DNA of 64,000 bases from an uncultured Rhodopila sp. (lineage in GTDB: Bacteria; Pseudomonadota; Alphaproteobacteria; Acetobacterales; Acetobacteraceae): the NCBI GenBank assembly GCA_903851415.1, contig CAINOE010000209.1, forward strand, positions 16,528 to 80,527, in the 5' to 3' direction. The position numbers were made by a program, and so were the translations under genes. Position 1 is the stretch's first letter, and every line of letters begins with the position of its first letter. Under the pieces are notes generated by a model. That model searched no databases, was not told where the DNA came from, and worked only from the letters and a program-made list of their open reading frames with translations. Of the stretch, positions 7,975-17,455 are shown in pieces.

Positions 7975-10900
7975 CCCACGTGAACGACATCTCCTTCGAG
8001 CATCCGGAGCGGACGCCGAGCCCCGTCCGACCCGCCAGGCCGCGCGTCAATCGTCTGGTCGACCATGCCGCGTGGACGGCCGCGCGTGAGGCTTGCCGGC
8101 GCGATCCCGGCCGCTTCCACGGCGCGATCGCGCGGCGGAACCTGCACTGGCTGGCGCCCGGCATCGGCCCGAATGGCGCCTGGATCACGTTCGACGAGGA
8201 TCGCGGAGGCTGGACCGGCTACGACGCTGTCACCGGCGCGCCGGTCACTGCTGATCTGCCGGCGGACCACGAACCCTGGGCGCGCGCGTTCAACGGCGAT
8301 GAGCCGCCGTTCTACCGCTGGTTCGAAGGCGGCCTGACGAACGCCTGCTTCAACGAGGTCGACCGGCACGTCCTGGCGGGTCACGGCGACGAGCCGGCCT
8401 TCTTCTTCGAAGGAGACCGGTGGGACCAGTCGCTCAACGGCGGGCAGGGCGGGCCGGTGGTGCACTACGCGATCAGCCGCCGCCGGCTGCTGTTCGAGGT
8501 GGCGCGCGCCGCCCTGGCGCTGCAATCGCTCGGCCTTGGCCGCGGCGACCGCATCGCGCTGAATATGCCGAACATCCCCGAACAGGTGTATTACACCGAG
8601 GCGGCCAAGCGCCTGGGGATCATCTACACGCCGGTGTTCGGCGGTTTTTCCGACAAGACGCTGTCGGACCGGATCCATGATTGCGGCGCCCGCGTGGTGG
8701 TCACCGCCGACGGTGGCTTTCGCAACGCGCAGATCGTGCCGTTCAAGGAAGTCTACACCGACGCCGCGCTCGACCGTTACCTGCCCGTCGAAACCGCGCT
8801 CGGCGCCATGCAAGGCCAGCTCGATGCGCTCGGCGTGCCGGCCGGTTCGGCCGAACTGATTGCCCGGCGCGCGGCCGAAGCGGTCGCCGGCGAGATCACC
8901 GTCGAGCGCAGCGACGTGATGCGCGGCGTCGGACGCGCGCTGGCCGAACTTATCGGCGGCGGCGCGCTCGACGCCGAAGCGGCGAGCGGCATCCGCACCT
9001 CGATCGCCCGCGCCCTCGTCGCTGCGCCGCGGCGTGTCGAGGCGGTCGTGGTGGTGCGCCATACCGGCCAGTCCGACCTGTCGTGGCGGCCCGGGCGCGA
9101 TTGCTGGAGCCACGAGCTGCTGGCCCGGGCAACCGCGACGATGCTGGCAGCGGCGCGCGAGGCCGGCTTCGCGGTCGCCGACGAGGCGGCGCTGCTGGCG
9201 CTGCCGGACCGCGACTTCGTGCGCGCGGTGTGGGCGAGCACCAAGCCGGTGCCGCTCGACGCGGAATTTCCGCTTTTCATCATCTACACCTCGGGCTCGA
9301 CGGGCAAGCCGAAGGGCGTCGTGCATGTGCATGGCGGCTATCTCTCCGGCCTGGTCGAGACGATGCGCGTGTCGTTCGACGCGCGTCCCGGCGACGTCAT
9401 GTACGTCGTCGCCGATCCGGGCTGGATCACCGGGCAGAGCTATATGATCGCCGCCGCGCTCGCCAGCCGGGTGACCAGCGTGCTGGGCGAGGGCGCGCCG
9501 CTGTTCCCGTCCGCCGGGCGTTTCGCCTCCATCATTTCCCGCTACGGCGTCAGCATCTTCAAGGCGGGGGTGACGTTCCTCAAGGCGGTGATGCAGGACC
9601 CGCAGAACGCCGCCGACGTCCGCGAGTACGATATGTCGTGCCTGCGCGTTGCCACGTTCTGCGCCGAACCGACCTCGCCGACGGTGCAGCAGTTCGCCAT
9701 GCAACTGATGACGCCCTGGTACATCAACTCCTACTGGGCGACGGAGCACGGCGGGATCGCCTGGACGCATTTCTTCGGCAACGGCGACTTCCCGCTGCGC
9801 GCCGACGCGCACACCTATCCGTTGCCCTGGATCGAGGGCGACGTGTGGGTGGCCACCGGGCAGGCCGCTGACGGCCGCGCCGCGTGGCGGCGGGCGGAGC
9901 CGGGCGAGAAGGGCGAGATCGTCATCGCCGCACCCTACCCGTATCTTGCCCGCACGATCTGGGGCGATGCGGAAACCTTCGCCGTCGATGGCCCCGGGAT
10001 CGTCCGGGCTTGGTACGGCGATCGGCAGCGCTACGCGGCGACCTACTGGGAACGCTGGTCCGGCACCCTGGCCTACACCCAGGGCGATTTCGCGATCCGC
10101 CACGACGACGGCAGCTTCTCGCTGCACGGTCGCAGCGACGACGTGATCAACGTCTCCGGCCACCGGCTCGGCACCGAGGAGATCGAAGGCGCGATCCTGC
10201 GCGACCGTCAGGTCAACCCGGACTCGCCCGTGGGCAACGTGATCGTCGTCGGCGCGCCGCATCGCGAGTCGGGTCTCACACCGCTCGCCTTCGTCCGGCC
10301 GGCGGCCGATCGGCATCTTGGTGCAGACGACCGCCGGCGGCTGGCCGAGCTGGTGCGCCAGGAGAAGGGCGCCACGGCGGTGCCTTCGGAGTTCATCGAG
10401 GTTTCGCAGTTTCCCGAAACCCGCAGCGGCAAGTACATGCGGCGCATGGTGCGCGCGCTGGTCGACGGATCGCCCGTCGGCGACACCTCCACGCTGCGCA
10501 ATCCGGACGCGCTGGACGAGATCGCGAAGGCGGTGCACGCCTGGGAGCAGCGCCAGCGGCTGAGCGGAGCGCAGCGGCGGTTCGAGCATTTCCGCTATTT
10601 CCGCATCCAGTATCACCCGGTCCGGCAGGGCCGCCAGGTCGCCGCGGTCACGATCAGCAACCCGCCGGTCAACGCGCTGAATGAGCGGGCGCTGGATGAA
10701 CTGAACACAGTGGTCGATCACCTGGCGCGCCGCGACGACGTGGCCGCGGTGGTGTTCAGCGGCGAGGGCACCGGGTCCTTCGTCGCCGGCGCTGACATCC
10801 GGCAACTGCTGGAAGACGTGCATGACGTGGAGCAGGCGCTGCCGCTGCCCAACAACGCCCATCTCGCTTTCCGCAAGATCGAGCGCATGGGCAAGCCGTG

Positions 10901-13457
10901 CATCGCGGCGGTCAACGGCGTGGCGCTCGGCGGCGGCTGTGAGTTCGCGCTGGCGTGCCACTACCGCCTGGCCGAACCGACAGCGACCTTCGGCCAGCCG
11001 GAGATTCGCCTCAACCTGCTGCCGGGCTACGGCGGCACCCAGCGCCTCCCCCGGCTCCTGGCCGATCGGCAAGGTGCCGAGGGTTTGACGCAGGCGCTTG
11101 AGCTGATTCTGGGCGGCCGTACGGTAACCGCCGAGGAGGCGGCGGCGATCGGGCTGATCGACCGTGTGACCGACTCGCCGTCCGGCGTGCTCGGCGTGGC
11201 GGTCGAACTGGCCTGTGCGGCCGCGGTGTCCGGCCAGGGCGAGGTCGCGGAAGCGCACCGCAGGCGCACCGCCGCACTCGCGCAATGGGAACAGCCGGGC
11301 GAGCTGTCGCTCCCCGATGTGATCGCCGGCGGCGAAATCCAGCGGCTGCTGCGCCAGGCCGGCACCGCCGGGCGCGTCGCCGCGGCCGACCGGGCGTTAT
11401 CGGCGGTCTCGTACGGCTGGCGGCATGGGCTGGAGGCCGGCCTGTCGCACGAGGCGCGGCTGTTCGCCGAGGCGGTAGCAGATCCGGACGGCGGCAAGCG
11501 CGGCATTCGCGACTTTCTCGATCGGCGCAGCGCGCCGCTGCCGACGCGCCGCTGGTTCGAGCCGTCCGCCGAGGAGCGCGCGAGGATGCTGGCGGACGGC
11601 CGGCTTCTGCCCATCGGCGCGCCGTTCTTCCCCGGCTTTACGCCGCTGCCGACTCACCAGTTCGGCTTTGCGGTGATGCGCGATCCGGTCACCGGCGCCC
11701 CGCGGCATGACGATCCGATCCGCGCCGAGCGCGAGGCGATCGTGCCGGTGGGCCAGCCCGGCCCCAACGAGGCGCTGGTCTATGTGCTCGCCTCCGAGGT
11801 CAATTTCAACGACATATGGGGCATCACCGGCATCCCGGTGTCGCCGTTCGACAGCCACGATCTCGACTACCAGGTGACCGGCTCGGGCGGCATCGGTCTG
11901 GTCGCGGCGCTGGGCTCGGAGCTGCGACGCGAAGGGCGGCTCGCTGTCGGCGAGCTGGTGACGATTTATTCGGGGCAAACCGATCTGCTCTCGCCGCTTG
12001 CCGGCAGCGACCCGATGTTCGCCGGCTTCGCCATCCAGGGCTATGAAACCGATACCGGCAGCCACCAGCAGTTCCTGCTGGTGCAGGGGCCGCAACTGCA
12101 GCCGGCGCCGGCCGACATGAAGCTGGAAACCGCCGGCGCCTATACGCTGAACCTCGGCACGATCGTGCGGGCCCTGTTCACCACGCTCGGCATCGAGCCG
12201 GGGCGGACATTGTTTGTCGAGGGCGCCGCCACCGGCACGGGCCTGGACGCACTGAAGACCGCCGTGCGCAGCGGGATCGACGCCATCGGCCTCGTCTCCA
12301 GCGAGGAACGTGCCGCGTTCGTGCGCGCCCAAGGGGCGAAGGGCGCCGTCAATCGCCGCGATCCGCGGTTCGCCGGACTGTTCACGACGGTCCCGGACGG
12401 CGCCGATGCGGCGGCGGCCTGGCAGCAGGCAGGCGAGGCGCTGGTGCAGGAATGCCGCGAAGCGTTGGGCGGACGGTTGCCGGACTATGTCGTCTCGCAC
12501 GCCGGAGAAACCGCGTTCCCGCGTTCGTTTCAGTTGCTCGCCGAGGGCGGCACGCTGACCTTCTTCGGCGCCTCCAGCGGCTATTGGTTCAGCTTCGCCG
12601 GCAAGCCGGGCACGGCGTCGCCCGCGGCGATGCTGCGCCGCGCCCGGCTGCGCGCGGGTGAGGCGGTGCTTGTCTATTATGGCGTGGCCGATGGCGCGGA
12701 GCTGATCGATCAGGCCGGGCTGGAGATGATCGAGGCGGCGCGCGCCGGCGGCGCCCGCGTGGTGGTAGCGACGCTGACCGACGGGCAGCGCGAGTTCATC
12801 CAGTCGCTCGGGTTCGGCGACAGCGTGCGCGGCGTCGTGACGATCGAGGAGCTGCATCGGCGCGAAGGCGAGGCGTTCGAGTGGCCGTCGTCCCTGCCGC
12901 GCCTGCCCGATCCCAAGCGCGAAACCGCGGCGTTCAAGGAGGCCGTGCGCGCCTTCCAGGAGCGAACGACCAAGCCGTTCGGCGCCGCCGTCGGCCGCGT
13001 GCTGCGCTCGGCCGACAACCCGCGTGGCGCGCCCGACCTTATTATCGAGCGGGCCGGCCACGACGCGCTGGGTGTTTCGACCTCGCTGGTCAAGCCGTTC
13101 ACCGGCCGGGTTGTCTATGCCGAGGAGATGCGCGGCCGCCGCTTCACGTTCTACGCGCCGCAGGTCTGGACACGGCAGCGGCGCATCCTGATGCCAACCG
13201 CGACGATCGCCGGGACCCATCTGTGCAACGCCTTCGAGGTGGCACGGATGAACGAGATGCTCGCCGCCGGCCTGCTCGACGCGACCGAACCGACGGTTGT
13301 CGGGTGGCCGGAGCTGCCGGAAGCCCACCAGGCGATGTGGGAGAACCGGCACCAGGGTGCCACCTATGTCTGCAATCACGCCTTGCCCGCGTTGGGCCTG
13401 CGATCGCGCGACGAACTGTTCGAGGCGTGGGCCGCGTCCGGCCAATCAACAAATTAG
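7971..13457 (+). CDS. pcs: Trifunctional propionyl-CoA synthase (3-hydroxypropionate to propionyl-CoA)
   Basis: At 1828 aa it nearly matches the length of Chloroflexus propionyl-CoA synthase and has the same three domains in order. The acyl-CoA synthetase part (about 30-850) has the ATP loop YTSGSTGKPKG near 439, the hinge GRSDDVINVSGHRLG near 720 and adenylation Lys821 in TRSGKYMRR. The enoyl-CoA hydratase part (about 880-1150) has GVALGGGCEF near 983 and GQPEIRLNLLPGYGG just after. The C-terminal enoyl-CoA reductase of the medium-chain dehydrogenase type (about 1230-1828) has VNFNDIWG near 1275 and a Rossmann loop EGAATGTGLDA near 1417. Together they activate 3-hydroxypropionate, dehydrate it to acrylyl-CoA and reduce that with NADPH to propionyl-CoA, known from homologues to occur inside one closed chamber. 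I chose ATG 7971 because of the ATGA overlap and the preceding CAGGAG. No catalytic motif appears missing. Confidence 0.93.
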   Translation: MTHVNDISFEHPERTPSPVRPARPRVNRLVDHAAWTAAREACRRDPGRFHGAIARRNLHWLAPGIGPNGAWITFDEDRGGWTGYDAVTGAPVTADLPADHEPWARAFNGDEPPFYRWFEGGLTNACFNEVDRHVLAGHGDEPAFFFEGDRWDQSLNGGQGGPVVHYAISRRRLLFEVARAALALQSLGLGRGDRIALNMPNIPEQVYYTEAAKRLGIIYTPVFGGFSDKTLSDRIHDCGARVVVTADGGFRNAQIVPFKEVYTDAALDRYLPVETALGAMQGQLDALGVPAGSAELIARRAAEAVAGEITVERSDVMRGVGRALAELIGGGALDAEAASGIRTSIARALVAAPRRVEAVVVVRHTGQSDLSWRPGRDCWSHELLARATATMLAAAREAGFAVADEAALLALPDRDFVRAVWASTKPVPLDAEFPLFIIYTSGSTGKPKGVVHVHGGYLSGLVETMRVSFDARPGDVMYVVADPGWITGQSYMIAAALASRVTSVLGEGAPLFPSAGRFASIISRYGVSIFKAGVTFLKAVMQDPQNAADVREYDMSCLRVATFCAEPTSPTVQQFAMQLMTPWYINSYWATEHGGIAWTHFFGNGDFPLRADAHTYPLPWIEGDVWVATGQAADGRAAWRRAEPGEKGEIVIAAPYPYLARTIWGDAETFAVDGPGIVRAWYGDRQRYAATYWERWSGTLAYTQGDFAIRHDDGSFSLHGRSDDVINVSGHRLGTEEIEGAILRDRQVNPDSPVGNVIVVGAPHRESGLTPLAFVRPAADRHLGADDRRRLAELVRQEKGATAVPSEFIEVSQFPETRSGKYMRRMVRALVDGSPVGDTSTLRNPDALDEIAKAVHAWEQRQRLSGAQRRFEHFRYFRIQYHPVRQGRQVAAVTISNPPVNALNERALDELNTVVDHLARRDDVAAVVFSGEGTGSFVAGADIRQLLEDVHDVEQALPLPNNAHLAFRKIERMGKPCIAAVNGVALGGGCEFALACHYRLAEPTATFGQPEIRLNLLPGYGGTQRLPRLLADRQGAEGLTQALELILGGRTVTAEEAAAIGLIDRVTDSPSGVLGVAVELACAAAVSGQGEVAEAHRRRTAALAQWEQPGELSLPDVIAGGEIQRLLRQAGTAGRVAAADRALSAVSYGWRHGLEAGLSHEARLFAEAVADPDGGKRGIRDFLDRRSAPLPTRRWFEPSAEERARMLADGRLLPIGAPFFPGFTPLPTHQFGFAVMRDPVTGAPRHDDPIRAEREAIVPVGQPGPNEALVYVLASEVNFNDIWGITGIPVSPFDSHDLDYQVTGSGGIGLVAALGSELRREGRLAVGELVTIYSGQTDLLSPLAGSDPMFAGFAIQGYETDTGSHQQFLLVQGPQLQPAPADMKLETAGAYTLNLGTIVRALFTTLGIEPGRTLFVEGAATGTGLDALKTAVRSGIDAIGLVSSEERAAFVRAQGAKGAVNRRDPRFAGLFTTVPDGADAAAAWQQAGEALVQECREALGGRLPDYVVSHAGETAFPRSFQLLAEGGTLTFFGASSGYWFSFAGKPGTASPAAMLRRARLRAGEAVLVYYGVADGAELIDQAGLEMIEAARAGGARVVVATLTDGQREFIQSLGFGDSVRGVVTIEELHRREGEAFEWPSSLPRLPDPKRETAAFKEAVRAFQERTTKPFGAAVGRVLRSADNPRGAPDLIIERAGHDALGVSTSLVKPFTGRVVYAEEMRGRRFTFYAPQVWTRQRRILMPTATIAGTHLCNAFEVARMNEMLAAGLLDATEPTVVGWPELPEAHQAMWENRHQGATYVCNHALPALGLRSRDELFEAWAASGQSTN

Positions 13458-13468
13458 GGGGTCCAAGC

Positions 13469-16400
13469 ATGCATAGCGAACCGAAATTGCGGGATCGGCT
13501 GACCGCCGTGAGCCGGCTGGGCGACACGATGGCGGTGGTGACCGGCGCCGCCGGCCAACTCGGCGGACACATCGTGCAGCGCTTCCTGCGCGAGAGCCCC
13601 AAGACCGACCGCCCTGCAACCAACGGCCGGTTGAGCGGCAAGATCGCGCTGGTGACCGGCGCGGCCGGGAATTTCGGCGGGCACATCACGGAGCGCTTCC
13701 TGCGCGAGGGCGCCACCGTGGTGATGACGGGCCGCGATCCAGACCGGCTGGAGGCGGCGCGCACCCGCGTGCTGCAAGCCTCGGGCGCGGCGGACTCGCA
13801 GGCAGCCGCGCTGCGCATGGACGGCGCCGACCCCGAACAGGTGCGCTCGGCACTCGCCGCCGTGATCGAGCGGTTCGGCCGGCTGGATGTGATCGTCAAC
13901 AACGCCGGTTCGGCCGGCCCGCGGCGCAGGCTCGACGACATCCCGCTGAGCCGCGACGAACTGGGCGGCGATACCGAGACGGTAGGGGACGCCGCGCGCA
14001 ACCTGCTGGCGGTGCCCTGGAACGTCGTGCGCGCGGCCTCGCAGTTGCTGCGGCCGGGCGCGTCGGTGATCAACGTGTCCACCATCTTCTCGAAGACGGA
14101 ATACTACGGACGCACTGCGTACGTCGTGCCGAAGGCGGCGCTGAACGCGCTGTCGCGGCGGCTCGCGGCGGAATTCGGCGCGCATGGCGTGCGCGTCAAC
14201 ACGATCTATCCCGGGCCGATCGAAAGCGAGCGGATCAGGACCGTCTTCTCGGCGATGGACCGGCTGCGCGAGGAGGCCGAGGGGACGACGGCGGGCGCCT
14301 TCTTCCGCCGCATGACGCTGGCGCGGTCGTTCGAGGGGCGCGCGCCCGAGCACACCTTCCCGGTTGTCGCCGACGTGGTCAACGCGGCGCTGTTCCTGGC
14401 CAGCGACGAATCGGCGGCGCTGAATGGCCACGACCTGGAAATCACCCACGGACTGTCGGCACCGCAGGAGGCCGGCAACATGATCCTCGACCGGCCGGGA
14501 CTGCGGACCGTTGACGGCACCGGCGCCGCGGTCATCGTGTTTGGCGGCGACGAGCTGCACGACGCGCTGTCGGTCGCGCGAACCCAGGCGTCGGTCGGAG
14601 CGGCGGTGCTGCTCGGCGTGGCCGATGAGGAGCAGTTGCATGCCGCGGCGCTCAGCCTGAACGGTGGCGCTGCCGATGCGATGATCAAGCCGGTTGTGGC
14701 AGATCGCGCGCGCCCGGCCACGGTCGCGGCGGCGCTGCGCGAACACGGCGATGACGGCCGCCTGACCGCGGCGGTCATCCTGCCGTCGCTGGCACCGGGG
14801 GCGCTGACCGGCCCGCTGCGGGATGCGCTGGACACGGATGTCGATGCCTTCATCGACCGCGAGCTCGTCGGCGCCATCGCGCTGGCGCGCGAGCTCAGCC
14901 GCTACTGGCAGAGCTGCCCGGCGCTGGAGCGCACGCCGCGCACGGTCTTCATGAGCAACGGGGACGACCGCAGCGGCAATGTCTACGCCGAGCTGCTGCG
15001 CGCCGCGATCGGGCAGCTCGTGCGCGTCTGGCGCGACGAGAGTGCGGACGCCGCCAAACGCGGCCAGCGCGTCCGGGCGGAGTGGAGCAATCAGGTCATC
15101 CGCTACACCAACTCCGAGGCCGACGAGGTGTCTTTTGCCGGCGGCAAGGCGGCGCGGCTGCTGTTCAAGGAGCGGCGGCTGCAGCCGATCGACCTCTGCC
15201 TGCCGCCGTCGCAGCACGAGGCCACGGGTGCAAGGCGCGCCGAACTCGGCTGGATGGAGAACCTGCTCGGCCTGCACAAGGGCCGGGTGGCGCTGATCAC
15301 CGGCGGCTCCTCCGGCATTGGCGGGCAGATCGGCCGGCTGCTCGCCGTGGCGGGCGCCCGGGTGATGCTGGTGGCGCGCGGCGCCGAACAGTTGCAGGAG
15401 ATGCGCGACCGCATCGTCGCCGAGCTGGAGGACAGCGGGTATTCCGGCGCCCGCCACCGGGTGCAGATCCTGGCCGGCGTGGACGTGGCGGACCTCGCCT
15501 CGGTCGAGCACACGGCCAACGTCACGCTCGCGACGTTCGGCCGGGTCGATTACCTGATCAACTGCGCGGGTGTCGCCGGCGCCGAGGAGATGGTGGTGGA
15601 CATGCCGCTCGATGCCTGGCGGCGCACCCTCGATGCCAACCTGGTGTCGAACTACGCGCTGATCCAGCGGCTGGTGCCGCAGATGAAGCGGCAAGGCACC
15701 GGCTACGTGGTCAACGTGTCGTCGTATTTCGGCGGCGAGCGCTACGTGACGATTCCGTATCCGAACCGCGCCGACTACGCGACGTCGAAGGCGGGCCAGC
15801 GGGCGCTGGCGGAGAACCTCGCGCGCTTCCTGGGCCCCGAGATCCAGATCAACGCGATCTCGCCCGGGCCGGTGGAGGGCGAGCGGCTGCGCGGCGCCGG
15901 TGGCCGGGCCGGCCTCTACGAGCGGCGGGCGCGGCTGATCCTCGAACGCCGGCGGTTGAATGCGGTGCATGCCGCCCTGGTGCGGGCGGCGCGTGACGGC
16001 GCGCCGGTCGCCGCGATGCTGGAGCGGCTCGCCGGCAACCGGATCGAGACGATCGCCCGGGACGAGACGCTGCCCGCGCGGATGCGCGAGGAGATCGCGG
16101 GTTTCGCGAAGGAGGGCAAGGAGGGCGCATCCTGCGGCGAGTTCCTGATGACCGGCGGGATTGCGGACAAGCTGCTTTCGCGGCTGCGCCGCAGCGGGGC
16201 GTTCCAGCACGAACCCGGCGGCGGCGAGCGCTTCGGCGCGGCGTGGATCGGCGCGCTGCCGGTGCCGCCCGAGCCGTTCCTGCCGCCCGGCGAGGTGTCG
16301 CGCGAGGCTGAGCGCATCCGTTCCGGGGTTCTCTCGCTGCTGCACCTGGGACGGATGCCCACCGAGTTCGAGGTCGCGCAGGCGACCGTGTTCTACCTCG

Positions 16401-17242
16401 CCGATCGAGCGGTGTCCGGCGAGACCTTCCAGCCGTCGGGCGGGCTGAGCGTTGAGCGCTCCAGCACCGAGCGCGAGCTGTTCGGGCGCGCCAAGCGCGA
16501 GCGGCTGGAGGCGCTGCGCGGGCAGACGATCTGGCTGATTGGCGAGCACCTGACGGCGCACCTCGCCCGCGCCGCCAACGCGTTCGTCGAGGAGGGGGGC
16601 GTGCAGCGGGTCGTTCTGCTGACCCGCACCGAGCAGGGCGCAGCCGCGGTTCAGGCCTTGCTGAAGCCGGCAGCGCGGGACGCCACCCGGGCGATCGTCA
16701 CGGGCGATGCGATCGAAGACGGCCTCGACCGCGCCCTGGTCGCCGCCGGGGCGCCGCCGGCAGCCGTCATCTCGATGCCGTTCAGCCCGCTGCCGGACCA
16801 GGTGTTCGATCCCGAGGCGGAGCGCCAGCCGCTCGACACCGCGGGCTTCCGCACGCTGATCGAGGAGAACCTGACGCACCACTTCCGCGTCGCCGGACGC
16901 GCCGCGCTGTTCGACGACGTCCAGCTCGTGCTGGTGGCACCCGACGTGCCCGCCAAGGGCAGCGCCGCCGCCTTTGCGCTGGCGAACTTCATCAAGACCA
17001 CGCTGCACGCCCTGACCGGCACGCTGGCGGTGGAATGCGAGCGGATGGTGCACGGCGCGGTGGTCAACCAGATCAACCTGACGCGCCGCGTACGCAGCGA
17101 GGAGCCGGTCACGGCGGAGGAGACGGCCGAGGAGATCGAACGGTTTGGACGTGCGGTGCTGCTGGCCGGGGCGCCGATGCCTAACCTCGAGGACAGCCGC
17201 TACCGGTCGCGAATCTACCGGGGCATGGCCATTACGGTCTGA
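13469..17242 (+). CDS. mcr: Bifunctional NADPH-dependent malonyl-CoA reductase (tandem SDR)
   Basis: 1257 aa, close to the about 1220-aa Chloroflexus malonyl-CoA reductase, and the C-terminus (FALANFIKTTLHA, INLTRRVRSEEP, YRGMAITV) closely follows that family. The N-terminal half should reduce malonate semialdehyde to 3-hydroxypropionate: nucleotide loop TGAAGNFGGH from about 64, then INVSTIF and Tyr218-x3-Lys222. The C-terminal half should reduce malonyl-CoA to the semialdehyde: TGGSSGIGGQ near 611, NVSSYFGGE near 750 and Tyr770-x3-Lys774. ATG 13469 follows an AGGGGG ribosome binding site by 7 nt and lies 11 nt after pcs. Unusually, residues about 22-42 are an imperfect extra copy of residues 60-80 (see the repeat entry), giving an N-terminal extension of about 45 aa. 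Assignment is confident from motifs, length and neighbours. Confidence 0.94.
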   Translation: MHSEPKLRDRLTAVSRLGDTMAVVTGAAGQLGGHIVQRFLRESPKTDRPATNGRLSGKIALVTGAAGNFGGHITERFLREGATVVMTGRDPDRLEAARTRVLQASGAADSQAAALRMDGADPEQVRSALAAVIERFGRLDVIVNNAGSAGPRRRLDDIPLSRDELGGDTETVGDAARNLLAVPWNVVRAASQLLRPGASVINVSTIFSKTEYYGRTAYVVPKAALNALSRRLAAEFGAHGVRVNTIYPGPIESERIRTVFSAMDRLREEAEGTTAGAFFRRMTLARSFEGRAPEHTFPVVADVVNAALFLASDESAALNGHDLEITHGLSAPQEAGNMILDRPGLRTVDGTGAAVIVFGGDELHDALSVARTQASVGAAVLLGVADEEQLHAAALSLNGGAADAMIKPVVADRARPATVAAALREHGDDGRLTAAVILPSLAPGALTGPLRDALDTDVDAFIDRELVGAIALARELSRYWQSCPALERTPRTVFMSNGDDRSGNVYAELLRAAIGQLVRVWRDESADAAKRGQRVRAEWSNQVIRYTNSEADEVSFAGGKAARLLFKERRLQPIDLCLPPSQHEATGARRAELGWMENLLGLHKGRVALITGGSSGIGGQIGRLLAVAGARVMLVARGAEQLQEMRDRIVAELEDSGYSGARHRVQILAGVDVADLASVEHTANVTLATFGRVDYLINCAGVAGAEEMVVDMPLDAWRRTLDANLVSNYALIQRLVPQMKRQGTGYVVNVSSYFGGERYVTIPYPNRADYATSKAGQRALAENLARFLGPEIQINAISPGPVEGERLRGAGGRAGLYERRARLILERRRLNAVHAALVRAARDGAPVAAMLERLAGNRIETIARDETLPARMREEIAGFAKEGKEGASCGEFLMTGGIADKLLSRLRRSGAFQHEPGGGERFGAAWIGALPVPPEPFLPPGEVSREAERIRSGVLSLLHLGRMPTEFEVAQATVFYLADRAVSGETFQPSGGLSVERSSTERELFGRAKRERLEALRGQTIWLIGEHLTAHLARAANAFVEEGGVQRVVLLTRTEQGAAAVQALLKPAARDATRAIVTGDAIEDGLDRALVAAGAPPAAVISMPFSPLPDQVFDPEAERQPLDTAGFRTLIEENLTHHFRVAGRAALFDDVQLVLVAPDVPAKGSAAAFALANFIKTTLHALTGTLAVECERMVHGAVVNQINLTRRVRSEEPVTAEETAEEIERFGRAVLLAGAPMPNLEDSRYRSRIYRGMAITV
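13532..13708 (+). repeat. In-frame duplicated dinucleotide-binding segment inside mcr
   Basis: 13532-13594 and 13646-13708 encode two versions of the same 21-residue beta-alpha unit (TGAAGQLGGH and TGAAGNFGGH, each ending RFLRE). I count 16 of 21 identical residues at a spacing of 38 codons. The first copy is not followed by the rest of a Rossmann fold, so it looks like a partial tandem duplication at the 5' end of the gene rather than an additional domain. Confidence 0.8.
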
Positions 17243-17269
17243 TCGGAATCCTGGCGGCGAACGGAGCCG

Positions 17270-17342
17270 TCATGGACCGGCTTGTTGTCCGGGCCACCTA
17301 TCACGGCAGGTATAGGTGGCCCGGATGAGCCGGGCCGTCACG
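17270..17342. repeat. Palindromic intergenic repeat / probable terminator after mcr (copy 1)
   Basis: Starts 27 bp after the mcr stop. The inner arms at 17289-17301 and 17312-17324 are a perfect 13-bp inverted repeat (CCGGGCCACCTAT / ATAGGTGGCCCGG) with a 10-nt loop. Outer sequence (GTCATGGACCGGCTT and GAGCCGGGCCGTCAC) forms an imperfect outer stem. The same core recurs at 44214-44289, so this is a dispersed element as well as a likely transcription stop for the 3-hydroxypropionate operon and for the convergent kinase gene. Confidence 0.7.
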
Positions 17343-17455
17343 GTGTAGCGACGTCCGCCGCCCTTCCGGTCAGCCTGGAACTGGATACTCCGGACGCGGT
17401 TTAGCAATGGTGTCGCAGGCGCCCTTCAGGGCGAACCGACCCGCCGGACGCCATA

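Noticed and set aside
7719..11285. 1188-aa minus-strand reading frame opposite the carboxylase and pcs genes
   Set aside because: Arg/His/Gly-rich composition with no domain; it is the antisense shadow of the GC-rich sense codons of genes whose motifs are certain.
13454..17053. 1199-aa minus-strand frame opposite malonyl-CoA reductase
   Set aside because: Low-complexity shadow of mcr without recognisable motifs.
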